In this document: piece after piece, positions 1-8,379 of the stretch | How positions within the stretch are numbered: position 1 is the first letter of the stretch | Layout: each line of letters begins with the position of its first letter | Source of the DNA: Natronolimnobius sp. AArcel1 | GTDB lineage: Archaea; Halobacteriota; Halobacteria; Halobacteriales; Natrialbaceae | Reading direction: 5' to 3' | DNA: 64,000 nucleotides | NCBI RefSeq assembly: GCF_011043775.1 | Contig: NZ_JAAKXY010000003.1 | Span: 434,001 to 498,000 of the forward strand | The notes under the pieces: generated by a model | Seen by the model: only the letters and a program-made list of their open reading frames with translations | Databases searched by the model: none | Told to the model about the DNA's origin: nothing | Translations under genes and position numbers: made by a program

Positions 1-536
1 CAGACACCGTTGTCATGGGCTGGGGACCAGGCCGTTCGTGGTCCGCCGGCCGCGTCGAAGGTGCGTTCGACGAACTCGCACACGACCTGCCGTGTGACTT
101 CCTCGTGTTCAACGACCGCGGCCTCGAGACCGAGCGCGTGCTGGTTCCGACTGCGGGCGGTCCCGACTCCGATCTGAGCGCCGAACTGGCGCGCCACCTG
201 CGCGATCAGGTCGGCTCCGAGATTACGCTCTTGCACGTCGTCGACACCGACGCCGATGGCGAGGCAGGGCGAGCGTTCCTCGAGGAATGGGCTGACGAGC
301 ACGACCTCGAGGATGCGTCGATCCGGATCGACACCTCCGGCGACGTAGAGGATGCAATCGCCGCCGCCGCCGAGGAGCACACACTGCTCGTTATCGGTGC
401 GACCGAACGCGGACTGCTCTCGCGGCTGTTCCGCGGCACGCTCGCCTACGACGTGGTCAACGAGGTCGATAGTTCGGTGATTATGGCCGAGCGCCCGACC
501 TCGCGGTCCCTCTGGGAGCGCCTGTTCGGTCGCTGA
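1..536 (+). CDS. Universal stress protein domain, C-terminal part of a larger protein (5' truncated by window)
   Basis: The reading frame is open from position 3, before the first ATG at 15, so the gene begins outside the window. The visible part ends one Usp-like domain (text around LPCDFLVFNDRG) and continues with a second complete-looking Usp fold: VLVPTAGGPDSDLSAELA at its start, a TLLHVVD strand, and the nucleotide-loop-like VIGATERGLLSRLFRG near the end. Such double Usp tails are commonly fused to amino-acid permeases in haloarchaea; the membrane part is not visible here, so that is inference. It ends about 70 bases before nop5. Confidence 0.8.
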   Translation, partial: DTVVMGWGPGRSWSAGRVEGAFDELAHDLPCDFLVFNDRGLETERVLVPTAGGPDSDLSAELARHLRDQVGSEITLLHVVDTDADGEAGRAFLEEWADEHDLEDASIRIDTSGDVEDAIAAAAEEHTLLVIGATERGLLSRLFRGTLAYDVVNEVDSSVIMAERPTSRSLWERLFGR

Positions 537-605
537 CCCACCCATCGACACGACCGCTTCTCCGTTCGGGAACGCATATACCAGCCGGGTGACTACACCC
601 GAGGT

Positions 606-1502
606 ATGACCAAGCAGACGCCCGCCGATGCGGGCTGGTTCGCAGCGATTGATGGCGATCCCTCGAGCGACAGTGCCCGAGATGCCGCCGCGATGGCGGT
701 CCGAGATGGCTCGAGTCCGAGCCCCGAGAACTGGCCCGCACACGCCCTCGAGTCGGGTGTTGCAGCCGACGAGGACGAGTACTACGAGCAGTTGAAAGCG
801 GCGACAACGGCAGCAACGCGCGCTACTGTTCGCGAGCGCGAAGGGGCGGACGACCGCCAGATCGTCCACGCGGTCCGAACGATGGACGACTGCGAGCGCA
901 CCGCGAACGAACTCGCCGAGCGCCTCGCCGAGTGGGGCGGCAGCGTCGACAGCGAGGCCGGAACGGGTATCGAGTACGCCCGGGAACTGGCCGCTCGAGA
1001 CGACGTTCCGCCCGAACAGGCGCGACTCGTCTCGCTGGCCGAGCGCATCGTTGCTCTCGCAGACGAAGCCGACGACGTTCGCGAGTACGTCGAACAACAG
1101 ATGCCAAGCGTCGCGCCGAATCTCACCGCGCTCGCGGATCCCGTACTTGGCGCGCGACTCCTCTCGCTGGCCGGCGGCCTCGAAGAACTCGCGAAGAAGC
1201 CAAGCGGGACGGTGCAGGTGCTTGGCGCGGAAGACGCACTGTTCGCGCATCTTCGAGGGCACGCACCCTCGCCGAAACACGGGATTATCTACATGCACGA
1301 CGCCGTTCGGGGCACTCACCCCGAAAACCGTGGCTCGGCGGCGCGAGCGGTCGCGGGCAAACTCACCATCGCCGCCCGCGTCGACCACTACTCAGGCGAG
1401 TTGAAGCCCGAAATCGAGGGCGAACTCATCGACCGAATCGAGACGATTCAGGCCCGAACAGTAGGTGAAAGCGGTGCCGAGGGAGGTGAGTCCGATGAGT
1501 GA
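606..1502 (+). CDS. nop5: Nop5/Nop56-family protein (C/D box sRNP core)
   Basis: A 298-residue protein with the Nop domain in its second half. The signature region GLEELAKKPSGTVQVLGAE lies at about residues 191-209 and the ALFAHLRG motif follows. The family binds L7Ae-RNA complexes and recruits fibrillarin to C/D guide RNAs for 2'-O-methylation of rRNA and tRNA. The N-terminal part (1-60) is acidic and variable. The stop codon overlaps the start of the fibrillarin gene by 8 bases, so the two are translationally coupled. This is the standard archaeal pair and the call is secure. Confidence 0.96.
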   Translation: MTKQTPADAGWFAAIDGDPSSDSARDAAAMAVRDGSSPSPENWPAHALESGVAADEDEYYEQLKAATTAATRATVREREGADDRQIVHAVRTMDDCERTANELAERLAEWGGSVDSEAGTGIEYARELAARDDVPPEQARLVSLAERIVALADEADDVREYVEQQMPSVAPNLTALADPVLGARLLSLAGGLEELAKKPSGTVQVLGAEDALFAHLRGHAPSPKHGIIYMHDAVRGTHPENRGSAARAVAGKLTIAARVDHYSGELKPEIEGELIDRIETIQARTVGESGAEGGESDE

Positions 1503-2145
1503 GCCTGTACTTCCCGAGGGTGTCGAACGCCGCGATATCGACGGCAGGGAACGACTCGCAACCCGCGGGGAACCAGTGTATGGCGAGCCGACCGATGGCG
1601 AGTGGCGCGCCTGGAATCCGAACCGCTCCAAACTCGGCGCGATGCTCGAGTTGGGGATGGACACCGGACTCGAGGGTGGCGACGAAGAGACAGTCCTCTA
1701 CCTCGGTGCGGCCAGCGGCACGACAGTGAGCCACGTCGCGGACTTCGCCGGCCCGACGTACGCCGTCGAGTTCGCTGCCCGGCCCGCACGGGACTTGCTC
1801 GAGGCGGCTGACTCACGCCCACGGCTCTTCCCGCTGCTCAAAGACGCCCGGAAACCCGAGAGCTACGCGCACGTCGTCGAATCCGACGTCGACGTCCTCA
1901 TCCAGGACGTCGCGACCCGCGGACAGGCACGCGTCGCCCTCGAGAACAAGCAGTTCCTGGCCGAGGATGGCCGACTCCTGCTCGCCGTCAAAGCCCGCAG
2001 CGAGGACGTCACGCGTGATCCGAGCGAGATTTTCGCCGAAGTACGGGACGAACTTGAGAGCGCGGATGGCTACGGAATCCTCGAGTCGGAACGCCTCGGG
2101 GCCTACCATGCGGACCACCTGGGGATCGTCGCGCGACCGCGATAG
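1495..2145 (+). CDS. flpA: Fibrillarin-like rRNA/tRNA 2'-O-methyltransferase
   Basis: A protein of 216 residues from the ATG at 1495. The longer frame starting at 1465 would sit inside nop5 and adds no conserved sequence. It shows the fibrillarin N-terminal text RAWNPNRSKLGAMLELG and SAM motif I, VLYLGAASGTTVSHVAD, at about 67-83. The catalytic Asp/Lys-containing stretch DVDVLIQDVATRGQA and the strand LLLAVKARS follow. It is the methyltransferase subunit of the C/D RNP and works with the upstream nop5 product. Length and motifs are typical. Confidence 0.96.
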   Translation: MSEPVLPEGVERRDIDGRERLATRGEPVYGEPTDGEWRAWNPNRSKLGAMLELGMDTGLEGGDEETVLYLGAASGTTVSHVADFAGPTYAVEFAARPARDLLEAADSRPRLFPLLKDARKPESYAHVVESDVDVLIQDVATRGQARVALENKQFLAEDGRLLLAVKARSEDVTRDPSEIFAEVRDELESADGYGILESERLGAYHADHLGIVARPR

Positions 2146-2230
2146 GGTGAGAAAGAGGGCGTCTCGAGAGCCAAAATCACGGCCGTACTGCATATTATGG
2201 CCTATGTGAACACCGGTCATGACACGGTGG

Positions 2231-2305
2231 TATAAATACTCGTGGGCGAACGTCTTCCCGGGTGCTACTGCGTCGTGGGAATCGCTGACTCCCTTGATTT
2301 ATAAC
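2231..2305 (+). promoter_or_regulatory. Two candidate TATA boxes upstream of hcp
   Basis: TATAAATAC at 2231 and TTTATAAC at 2298 both lie before the hcp start at 2323. The second is about 25 bases from the ATG, as expected for a leaderless haloarchaeal transcript. The first would give a 5' leader of about 65 bases. Which is used cannot be read from sequence. Confidence 0.5.
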
Positions 2306-2322
2306 CGGGTCAGCGTTCGAGT

Positions 2323-3666
2323 ATGGACTGCAATCAGTGCGAACAAACCCCCGACGGCGGCTGTACGACCGTTGGTGTCTGTGGCAAGGAACCAGACCTC
2401 AACGGAATGCAGGAACTCGTTATCTACGGACTGAAAGGCATCTCGGCGTATGCAACCCACGCCCGCGATATGGGCTATCGCGACCCCGGCGTCGACGGCT
2501 ACGTCCACGAGGCGCTGTACTCGACGCTGACGAACGTCAACTTCAGCATGGACGACCACGTTGACCTCGCGCTGCGGGCCGGCGACGCCGCCGTCGACGT
2601 AATGGAACTGTTAGACGAGGCTCACACGCAGGAACTCGGCACACCTGCGCCGGTCGAGGTGCCACAGAACAACGTCTCTGGGAAATCCATTCTCGTCACT
2701 GGTCACGACCTCTACGGGCTGAAACAACTGCTCGAGCAGATCGAACAGCGAGACGACCCCGAGGAAATCAACGTCTACACGCACTCCGAAATGCTGCCTG
2801 CCCACGGCTACCCCGAACTCGCCGACTACGACAGCCTGAAGGGCAACGTCGGCGGTGCTTGGCACGACCAGCGAATACTCTTTGCGGACTTCCCCGGCGC
2901 AATCGTCGGCACGACCAACTGCGTCCAGCCACCTCGAGAGGAGTACCGCGACCGCTTTTTCACCACCGGGCTCACCGGCCTCGAGGGCGTCGACGCCCTC
3001 GAGGGCTACGACTTCGAACCAGTCATCGAGAAAGCCATCTCGCTCCCATCGGCCGACTGGGACCAAGAGGGCACGGTGACGACTGGCTTCCACCACGAAC
3101 CCGTCCTCGATCAACTCGACGACATCGTCGACGCCGTCGAATCGGGCAAACTGCGTCACTTCTTCGTCGTCGCGGGCTGTGACGGCCCAACGCCCGGCCG
3201 GGACTACTACCGCGAACTGGTTCGGATGATCCCCGAAGACTGCGTCGTCATGACGACCTCGTGTGGTAAGTTCCGATTTAACGACCTCGAGATGGGGACC
3301 GTCCCCGGCACAGAGATTCCGCGCTATATCGACCTCGGGCAGTGTAACAACTCGATTTCGACGGTGAAGATCGCACTCGAACTCGCCGATGCCTTCGACT
3401 GCGAAGTCAACGACCTGCCGCTGAACGTCGTGCTCTCGTGGTTCGAACAGAAAGCTATCGCCGTCCTGCTCGGCCTGCTCAGCCTCGGCGTCGAAGACAT
3501 CCGCCTCGGCCCAACAGTCCCCGAGTTCCTCACCCCCGAAATCGTGTCCATGCTCACCGCCGAGTTCGGCCTGCAGCCAATCGGCGAGCCCGAAGCCGAC
3601 CTGCGCGAGATGCTCGGTACGTTCCAGCCGGCTGCCTCGAGTGCGCCGGAGCCGGCCGACGACTGA
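2323..3666 (+). CDS. hcp: Hydroxylamine reductase / hybrid-cluster protein
   Basis: A 447-residue Hcp. The N-terminal Fe-S cluster ligands are Cys3, Cys6, Cys14 and Cys20 (MDCNQCEQTPDGGCTTVGVCG region). Later come hybrid-cluster ligand segments VGTTNCVQP, VVAGCDGPTPGRDYY, TTSCGKFRFND and IDLGQCNNSIS. Hcp proteins reduce hydroxylamine in vitro and are linked to NO/nitrosative-stress handling under low oxygen. At 447 residues it is about 100 shorter than the 550-residue enterobacterial type, in line with the short class that lacks part of the helical domain. It is monocistronic, with its own promoter. Confidence 0.95.
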   Translation: MDCNQCEQTPDGGCTTVGVCGKEPDLNGMQELVIYGLKGISAYATHARDMGYRDPGVDGYVHEALYSTLTNVNFSMDDHVDLALRAGDAAVDVMELLDEAHTQELGTPAPVEVPQNNVSGKSILVTGHDLYGLKQLLEQIEQRDDPEEINVYTHSEMLPAHGYPELADYDSLKGNVGGAWHDQRILFADFPGAIVGTTNCVQPPREEYRDRFFTTGLTGLEGVDALEGYDFEPVIEKAISLPSADWDQEGTVTTGFHHEPVLDQLDDIVDAVESGKLRHFFVVAGCDGPTPGRDYYRELVRMIPEDCVVMTTSCGKFRFNDLEMGTVPGTEIPRYIDLGQCNNSISTVKIALELADAFDCEVNDLPLNVVLSWFEQKAIAVLLGLLSLGVEDIRLGPTVPEFLTPEIVSMLTAEFGLQPIGEPEADLREMLGTFQPAASSAPEPADD

Positions 3667-3726
3667 TCGGAGTTGCTGTCCGTACCTGGGCACTGGTGAA
3701 TTCGCCGGTTCAACAACACGCTACGC

Positions 3727-4245
3727 TCAATCGCGAACGCGACGGTACACTGACTCGCCGACTCGAGGAAACGCGAGTGCCGCGACGGCGCTGATGAGGG
3801 CAGCGAAAACGAGCACAAGTGGTTCGATTCCGAGCGCCGCTGCGAGCGACGTACTCCCGAAGACGGCCAGTGCGATGGCCGAATTGAAATAGACGATTCT
3901 GACGAGGACGAGCACTGGTGTGATTGAAACCCAGCCGAGCGTGTCGGTTGCGAACGGTTTGATCCAGCCGCCACGGATCAGCGTGCCGACGAGAATCAGC
4001 GTCGCCCAGGTGACGATTGCAGCGCCGACCGGCCCGAAGCCGCTCGGATCGGGATTCAGCAAGACGACCAGCAACATCGGCAGGGCCGGCATCGAGATAT
4101 CACCGAAGATCGACGAGCAGTCGTGGAGAAATCGTCCGAATCCGCTCTTTTCGGTGCGAGAGAGTTTCCCGTAGCCGTACCAGGTGCGTCTGGTCGTACT
4201 GGTGGCTGGCCCCGTCTGCCGGCCGGGAGCGCGATCTCTCGACAT
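3727..4245 (-). CDS. Membrane protein of unknown function
   Basis: 172 residues. The first 45 are charged and cytoplasmic-looking. Four hydrophobic segments follow (around MPALPMLLVVLL, VGAAIVTWATLILVGTLI, WVSITPVLVLVRIVYF plus IALAVFGSTSLAAALG, and PLVLVFAALISAVAALAF), and it ends with a basic tail RVGESVYRRVRD. I do not recognise the family. It is convergent with hcp and divergent from gshA. Frame use and composition match neighbouring real genes. Confidence 0.75.
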   Translation of the reverse strand: MSRDRAPGRQTGPATSTTRRTWYGYGKLSRTEKSGFGRFLHDCSSIFGDISMPALPMLLVVLLNPDPSGFGPVGAAIVTWATLILVGTLIRGGWIKPFATDTLGWVSITPVLVLVRIVYFNSAIALAVFGSTSLAAALGIEPLVLVFAALISAVAALAFPRVGESVYRRVRD

Positions 4246-4362
4246 CTGTCTGATAGTCTACTCGAGAGCGGCGGATAAGTCCGTGGGTGCACGTTCCGAG
4301 CGTGCACTCTCACGCTGCCGACTCCAAACCGTATTTACTCCCGGCGACGAAAGCCCGTACTG

Positions 4363-5451
4363 ATGGAACGCGGGTCTCGAGAATCGTTTACGCGCATGGG
4401 GACGCTGGGCATCGAAGAGGAGTGTTTTATCGTCGACGAGCGCGGCCGCCCCACGAGCGGCACCGACGAACTCGTCTACGAACACGACCCACCCGAAATC
4501 CTCGAGGGCAAACTCGATCACGAACTGTTTAAATTCGTCATCGAGACCCAGACACCTCTGATCGAAGACCCACAGAACGCCCGCGACGCACTGCTCGAGA
4601 TCCGACAGGCGTTGCTCACACACGCCCACGACCACGGCTACGATATCGCGGCCGCCGGCTTGCACCCACTTGCGAAGTGGCGCGAACTCGAGCACGCCGA
4701 AAAACCACGCTACCGGGCACAACTCGACCGGATTCAGTACCCACAGCACCGGAACACGACCGCGGGCGTCCACGTCCACGTCGGCGTTGATGACGCCGAT
4801 AAGGCGGTCTGGATCGCCAACGAACTGCGGTGGTACGTCCCGATCATGCTCGCGCTGTCGGCCAACTCACCGTACTGGAACGGGTTCGACACTGGTCTCG
4901 AGTCCGCCCGCGCGAAGATTTTCGAGGCCTTACCGAACACTGGCATGCCGACCTATTTCGAGGATTTCGACGCGTTCGACCGGTTCGAACGTCGCATGCT
5001 CGAGACAGAGTCGATCAACGACCGGGGCGAACTCTGGTACGACGTGCGCCCGCATACGGCCCACGGCACAGTCGAACTGCGCACGCCTGATGGACAGGCA
5101 GACCCCGACATTGTGATGGCGTTCGTCGAGTACGCCCACGCACTGGTTGAGGCGCTCGCCGAGGACTACGAAGACGGCGCGTCGGGCTATGCTCAGACCC
5201 ACCGCAGAGAACTGCTCGACGAACACAAGTGGCGAGCCATCCGCTACGGCCACGACGCAGCCCTGCTCGACCGCGAGATGGAGGGCACACTCGAGTTGGG
5301 CGAACTCGTCGACCGAGAGTGTGAGCGCCTCGGTATCGACGGCATCAAAGACGTCTACGAACGCGACAGCGGGGCCGAGAAACAGCGACGGCTACTCGAG
5401 GAAGAGGGCCCGGACGCCCTCTGTGAGTCGCTGTTGCTCGAGGGCGAGTAA
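4363..5451 (+). CDS. gshA: Glutamate-cysteine ligase (GCS2 family)
   Basis: 362 residues. The N-terminal [12 protein letters not shown] and the later [27 protein letters not shown] and [14 protein letters not shown] segments are typical of the YbdK/GCS2 carboxylate-amine ligase fold. It is expected to join glutamate and cysteine, giving gamma-glutamylcysteine, which is the main low-molecular-weight thiol known from haloarchaea. The ATG at 4363 leaves a short N-terminus before the conserved core; the ATG at 4396 is an alternative. No glutathione synthetase gene is adjacent, in keeping with gamma-glutamylcysteine as end product. Confidence 0.9.
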   Translation: MERGSRESFTRMGTLGIEEECFIVDERGRPTSGTDELVYEHDPPEILEGKLDHELFKFVIETQTPLIEDPQNARDALLEIRQALLTHAHDHGYDIAAAGLHPLAKWRELEHAEKPRYRAQLDRIQYPQHRNTTAGVHVHVGVDDADKAVWIANELRWYVPIMLALSANSPYWNGFDTGLESARAKIFEALPNTGMPTYFEDFDAFDRFERRMLETESINDRGELWYDVRPHTAHGTVELRTPDGQADPDIVMAFVEYAHALVEALAEDYEDGASGYAQTHRRELLDEHKWRAIRYGHDAALLDREMEGTLELGELVDRECERLGIDGIKDVYERDSGAEKQRRLLEEEGPDALCESLLLEGE

Positions 5452-5601
5452 GTCGGTGGCAGGACAGAATGCGTGTATGGCGCAGTGATGATGTGACGTC
5501 CTGCCGCATCTATCCGTAGTGGTGGCTTATCCATAGCAGTGACGCCAAACCACATTGGGATGTCCGAATTCGACTGTCTCTCACGAAAGCGTGACCAGCA
5601 C

Positions 5602-6195
5602 TTACCCTAACAGGTAGCGCAGCCACGGGTTCTGCTGAACGATATCGGACTGCTCGAGCGTTGCATCGATGCCAAGGATTCGACCGGCACCCCAGGCAGC
5701 GAGTCCGAACAGCAACAGCATGTAGACAAACGAGCTGTCAATGAAGAAGCCGTTGTCGACCGGGAAGCCGTCCATGAGGCCGCCCTGCCAGGCAGCAGTC
5801 CAGAAAAACAGCATCTGAACGGCACCCATCAGCGCGGCAAATCGGAAGAAGAGTCCGAACAGGAGCGCCAGCCCAATCAAGATCTGTCCGAAGATCACCA
5901 TTGGATCAACGATGGTTGCAAACTCGCCGAACCAGGTGAACAGCCCGGCAAGCGGGTTTGCATCGGCGACTGCGTTGTTCAGGAAGCCGGCTGACGACCA
6001 CGCCAGTGGGTCGCCCCAGCCGCCTTCGGCCCACTTCTCGAGGCCGGCTTGCAGGAAGACCCAGGCCATGACGAGTCGAAGTCCAAAGATGGAGTACGCC
6101 AGCCAGGTTTCGGAGTAGTTGAACGAGACGTTGCTGCCGAGGAGGTTCGCATCGAGCGTGCGTTCTGCCGGTTGTCGACCACTTCCAGTTGCCAT
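5602..6195 (-). CDS. DoxX/DoxD-like membrane protein
   Basis: 197 residues with four hydrophobic helices. The first carries FGLRLVMAWVFLQAGLEKW, a DoxX hallmark with its Leu-Glu-Lys pair. Helix 3 is MVIFGQILIGLALLFGLFFRFAALMG, and VYMLLLFGLAAWGAGRILG is near the C-terminus. The family includes the thiosulfate:quinone oxidoreductase subunit DoxD and quinone-linked membrane proteins. No DoxA partner is seen, so the substrate is unknown. It is divergent from gyrB. Confidence 0.82.
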   Translation of the reverse strand: MATGSGRQPAERTLDANLLGSNVSFNYSETWLAYSIFGLRLVMAWVFLQAGLEKWAEGGWGDPLAWSSAGFLNNAVADANPLAGLFTWFGEFATIVDPMVIFGQILIGLALLFGLFFRFAALMGAVQMLFFWTAAWQGGLMDGFPVDNGFFIDSSFVYMLLLFGLAAWGAGRILGIDATLEQSDIVQQNPWLRYLLG

Positions 6196-6365
6196 TGAAA
6201 TTCGCCTCTAGTCAAGCGCACTCGCCACCATCCCCTAAAGCGGGCGAGAATTGTGAAGTGACTGGACTATCCACAACAGTTACGTATGTGTAGTCGAACG
6301 GAACAGGCCTTCCCAGTCTGTTGTTACCCTTGCAACCGCTACGATGAGTTCTATCTGGCGCTGGC

Positions 6366-6402
6366 GGTTCGCGCGCTCGCGCGTACACGCGAACCTTTAT
6401 AG
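6366..6402 (+). promoter_or_regulatory. gyrB promoter: inverted repeat next to the TATA box
   Basis: GGTTCGCG at 6366-6373 and CGCGAACC at 6388-6395 form perfect 8-base arms separated by 14 bases. The TATA-like CTTTATAG follows at 6395-6402, and gyrB starts at 6435. The dyad overlaps the BRE position, so it could be an operator or a supercoiling-sensitive structure. The role is inferred. Confidence 0.55.
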
Positions 6403-6434
6403 GTGGGTAGCGACTACCCGGATACAGGTTTTGT

Positions 6435-8366
6435 ATGTCCCAGGATAGCGAGTACGGCGCCGGACAAATCCAGGTCCTGGAAGGCCTGGAAGCCGTTCGG
6501 AAACGGCCGGCGATGTACATCGGTTCTACCGATTCTCGAGGACTCCACCATCTCGTCTACGAAGTGGTGGACAACTCGATTGACGAGGCACTGGCTGGCT
6601 ACTGCGACGAAATCACCGTCACAATCCACGAGGACGAGTCGGTGAGCGTCACAGACGATGGCCGTGGGATTCCCGTCGACACCCACGAAGAGTACGACCG
6701 CCCGGCGCTCGAGGTGATCCTGACGGTCCTCCACGCTGGTGGGAAATTCGACAACAAGTCCTACCAGGTTTCCGGCGGCCTCCACGGCGTCGGCGTGAGT
6801 GTTGTCAACGCGCTCTCGGAACGACTTGAGACACAAGTCAAACGCAACGGGGCGATCTACAATCACGCCTTCGAGGCGGGCGAACCCGTTGGCGATATGG
6901 AACAAGTTGGATCGCTAGATGCCGACGAAGGTACCGGCACCGAGATTCGTTTCTGGCCCGACGACGGAATCTTCGAGGCCGACGAGTTCTCGTTCTCGAC
7001 GCTGTCGAACCGGCTTCGCGAACTTGCCTTCCTCAACTCTGGCGTTCGGATCACACTTTGTGACGAACGCGAGACGACCGACGAGGGCGAGTTCGTCTCG
7101 GAGACCTACGAGTACAACGGCGGCATCCGCGAGTTCGTCGAGTATTTAAACGAGACGCGCTCGGCGATGCACGACGACATCATCTACTTCGAAGGCGAAG
7201 ACCAGAACATCCAGGTCGAGGTCGCACTGCAGGCCACCGAGGAACTGCAGGGCTCGATTCACGCCTTCGCAAACAACATCAACACACGCGAGGGTGGGAC
7301 CCACCTCACCGGCTTTAAAACCGCCCTCACACGGACTATCAACGATTACGCCGGCGAGAACGACTTGCTCTCTGACCTCGAGGATAACCTCAAAGGCGAG
7401 GACATCCGCGAGGGGCTCACTGCGGTCATCTCGATCAAACATCCGGACCCGCAGTTTGAGGGGCAGACGAAGACGAAACTCGGCAACTCGGAAGTTCGTG
7501 GCATCGTCGAGAGTACGATGCACGAGGGACTTGGGACGTACTTCGAGGAACACCCAGACACCGCCCAGGCCATCGTTATGAAGGCCGTCGAGGCGGCAAA
7601 GGCCCGCATGGCTGCCCAGAAAGCAGAGGAACTGACACGCCGAAAGTCGGCACTCGATTCGACCTCCCTGCCGGGCAAACTTGCAGACTGTCAGACCAAA
7701 GATCCCGACGAAGCAGAGATTTTCATCGCAGAGGGTGACTCCGCCGGTGGCAGCGCCAAACAGGCCCGCAATCCGGAGTTCCAGGCCGTCCTCCCGATCA
7801 AAGGGAAGATTCTGAACGTCGAGAAACACCGACTGGATCGCATCCTCGAGAACGAGGAGATTCGCAACATGATCACCGCAATCGGTGCGGGGATCGGCGA
7901 TGAGTTCGATGTCGAAGACGTCCGCTACAAGAAGATCGTGATGGCGACTGACGCCGACGTTGACGGGGCACATATCCGAACGCTCATGCTCACGTTCTTC
8001 TATCGGCATATGCGCCCACTGCTCGAGGGTGGCTACGTCTATGCGACTCAGCCGCCCCTGTACCGCATTCGCTACCGTGGGAAAACCTACGATGCGATGA
8101 CTGACGCCGAACGCGACGAGATCGTCGAAGAGAAATGCGACGGCAATCCGACACAGGTCCAGCGATTCAAGGGACTTGGCGAGATGAACCCCGAACAGCT
8201 CTGGGAGACGACGATGAACCCGGACAACCGCATCCTCAAGCAGATCACAATCGAGGACGCGGCCGCGGCGGACAAGATGTTCTCCGTGCTGATGGGAGAC
8301 GCCGTCGAGCCACGAAAACAGTTCATCAAAGAGAACGCACCCGAAGCAGAGTGGATTGACATATGA
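6435..8366 (+). CDS. gyrB: DNA gyrase subunit B
   Basis: 643 residues, normal for archaeal GyrB. GHKL ATPase motifs are NSIDEALAGYCDEI, DDGRGIPVDTHEE and GGLHGVGVSVVNALS. TOPRIM motifs EGDSAGGSAKQARN and MATDADVDGAHIRTL carry the Mg-binding Glu and Asp residues. The C-terminal QRFKGLGEMNPEQLWETTM contacts GyrA. It supplies ATP-driven negative supercoiling together with GyrA. The stop lies 13 bases before gyrA, so the pair is co-transcribed. Confidence 0.98.
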   Translation: MSQDSEYGAGQIQVLEGLEAVRKRPAMYIGSTDSRGLHHLVYEVVDNSIDEALAGYCDEITVTIHEDESVSVTDDGRGIPVDTHEEYDRPALEVILTVLHAGGKFDNKSYQVSGGLHGVGVSVVNALSERLETQVKRNGAIYNHAFEAGEPVGDMEQVGSLDADEGTGTEIRFWPDDGIFEADEFSFSTLSNRLRELAFLNSGVRITLCDERETTDEGEFVSETYEYNGGIREFVEYLNETRSAMHDDIIYFEGEDQNIQVEVALQATEELQGSIHAFANNINTREGGTHLTGFKTALTRTINDYAGENDLLSDLEDNLKGEDIREGLTAVISIKHPDPQFEGQTKTKLGNSEVRGIVESTMHEGLGTYFEEHPDTAQAIVMKAVEAAKARMAAQKAEELTRRKSALDSTSLPGKLADCQTKDPDEAEIFIAEGDSAGGSAKQARNPEFQAVLPIKGKILNVEKHRLDRILENEEIRNMITAIGAGIGDEFDVEDVRYKKIVMATDADVDGAHIRTLMLTFFYRHMRPLLEGGYVYATQPPLYRIRYRGKTYDAMTDAERDEIVEEKCDGNPTQVQRFKGLGEMNPEQLWETTMNPDNRILKQITIEDAAAADKMFSVLMGDAVEPRKQFIKENAPEAEWIDI

Positions 8367-8379
8367 GTGAGGTGAGTAC

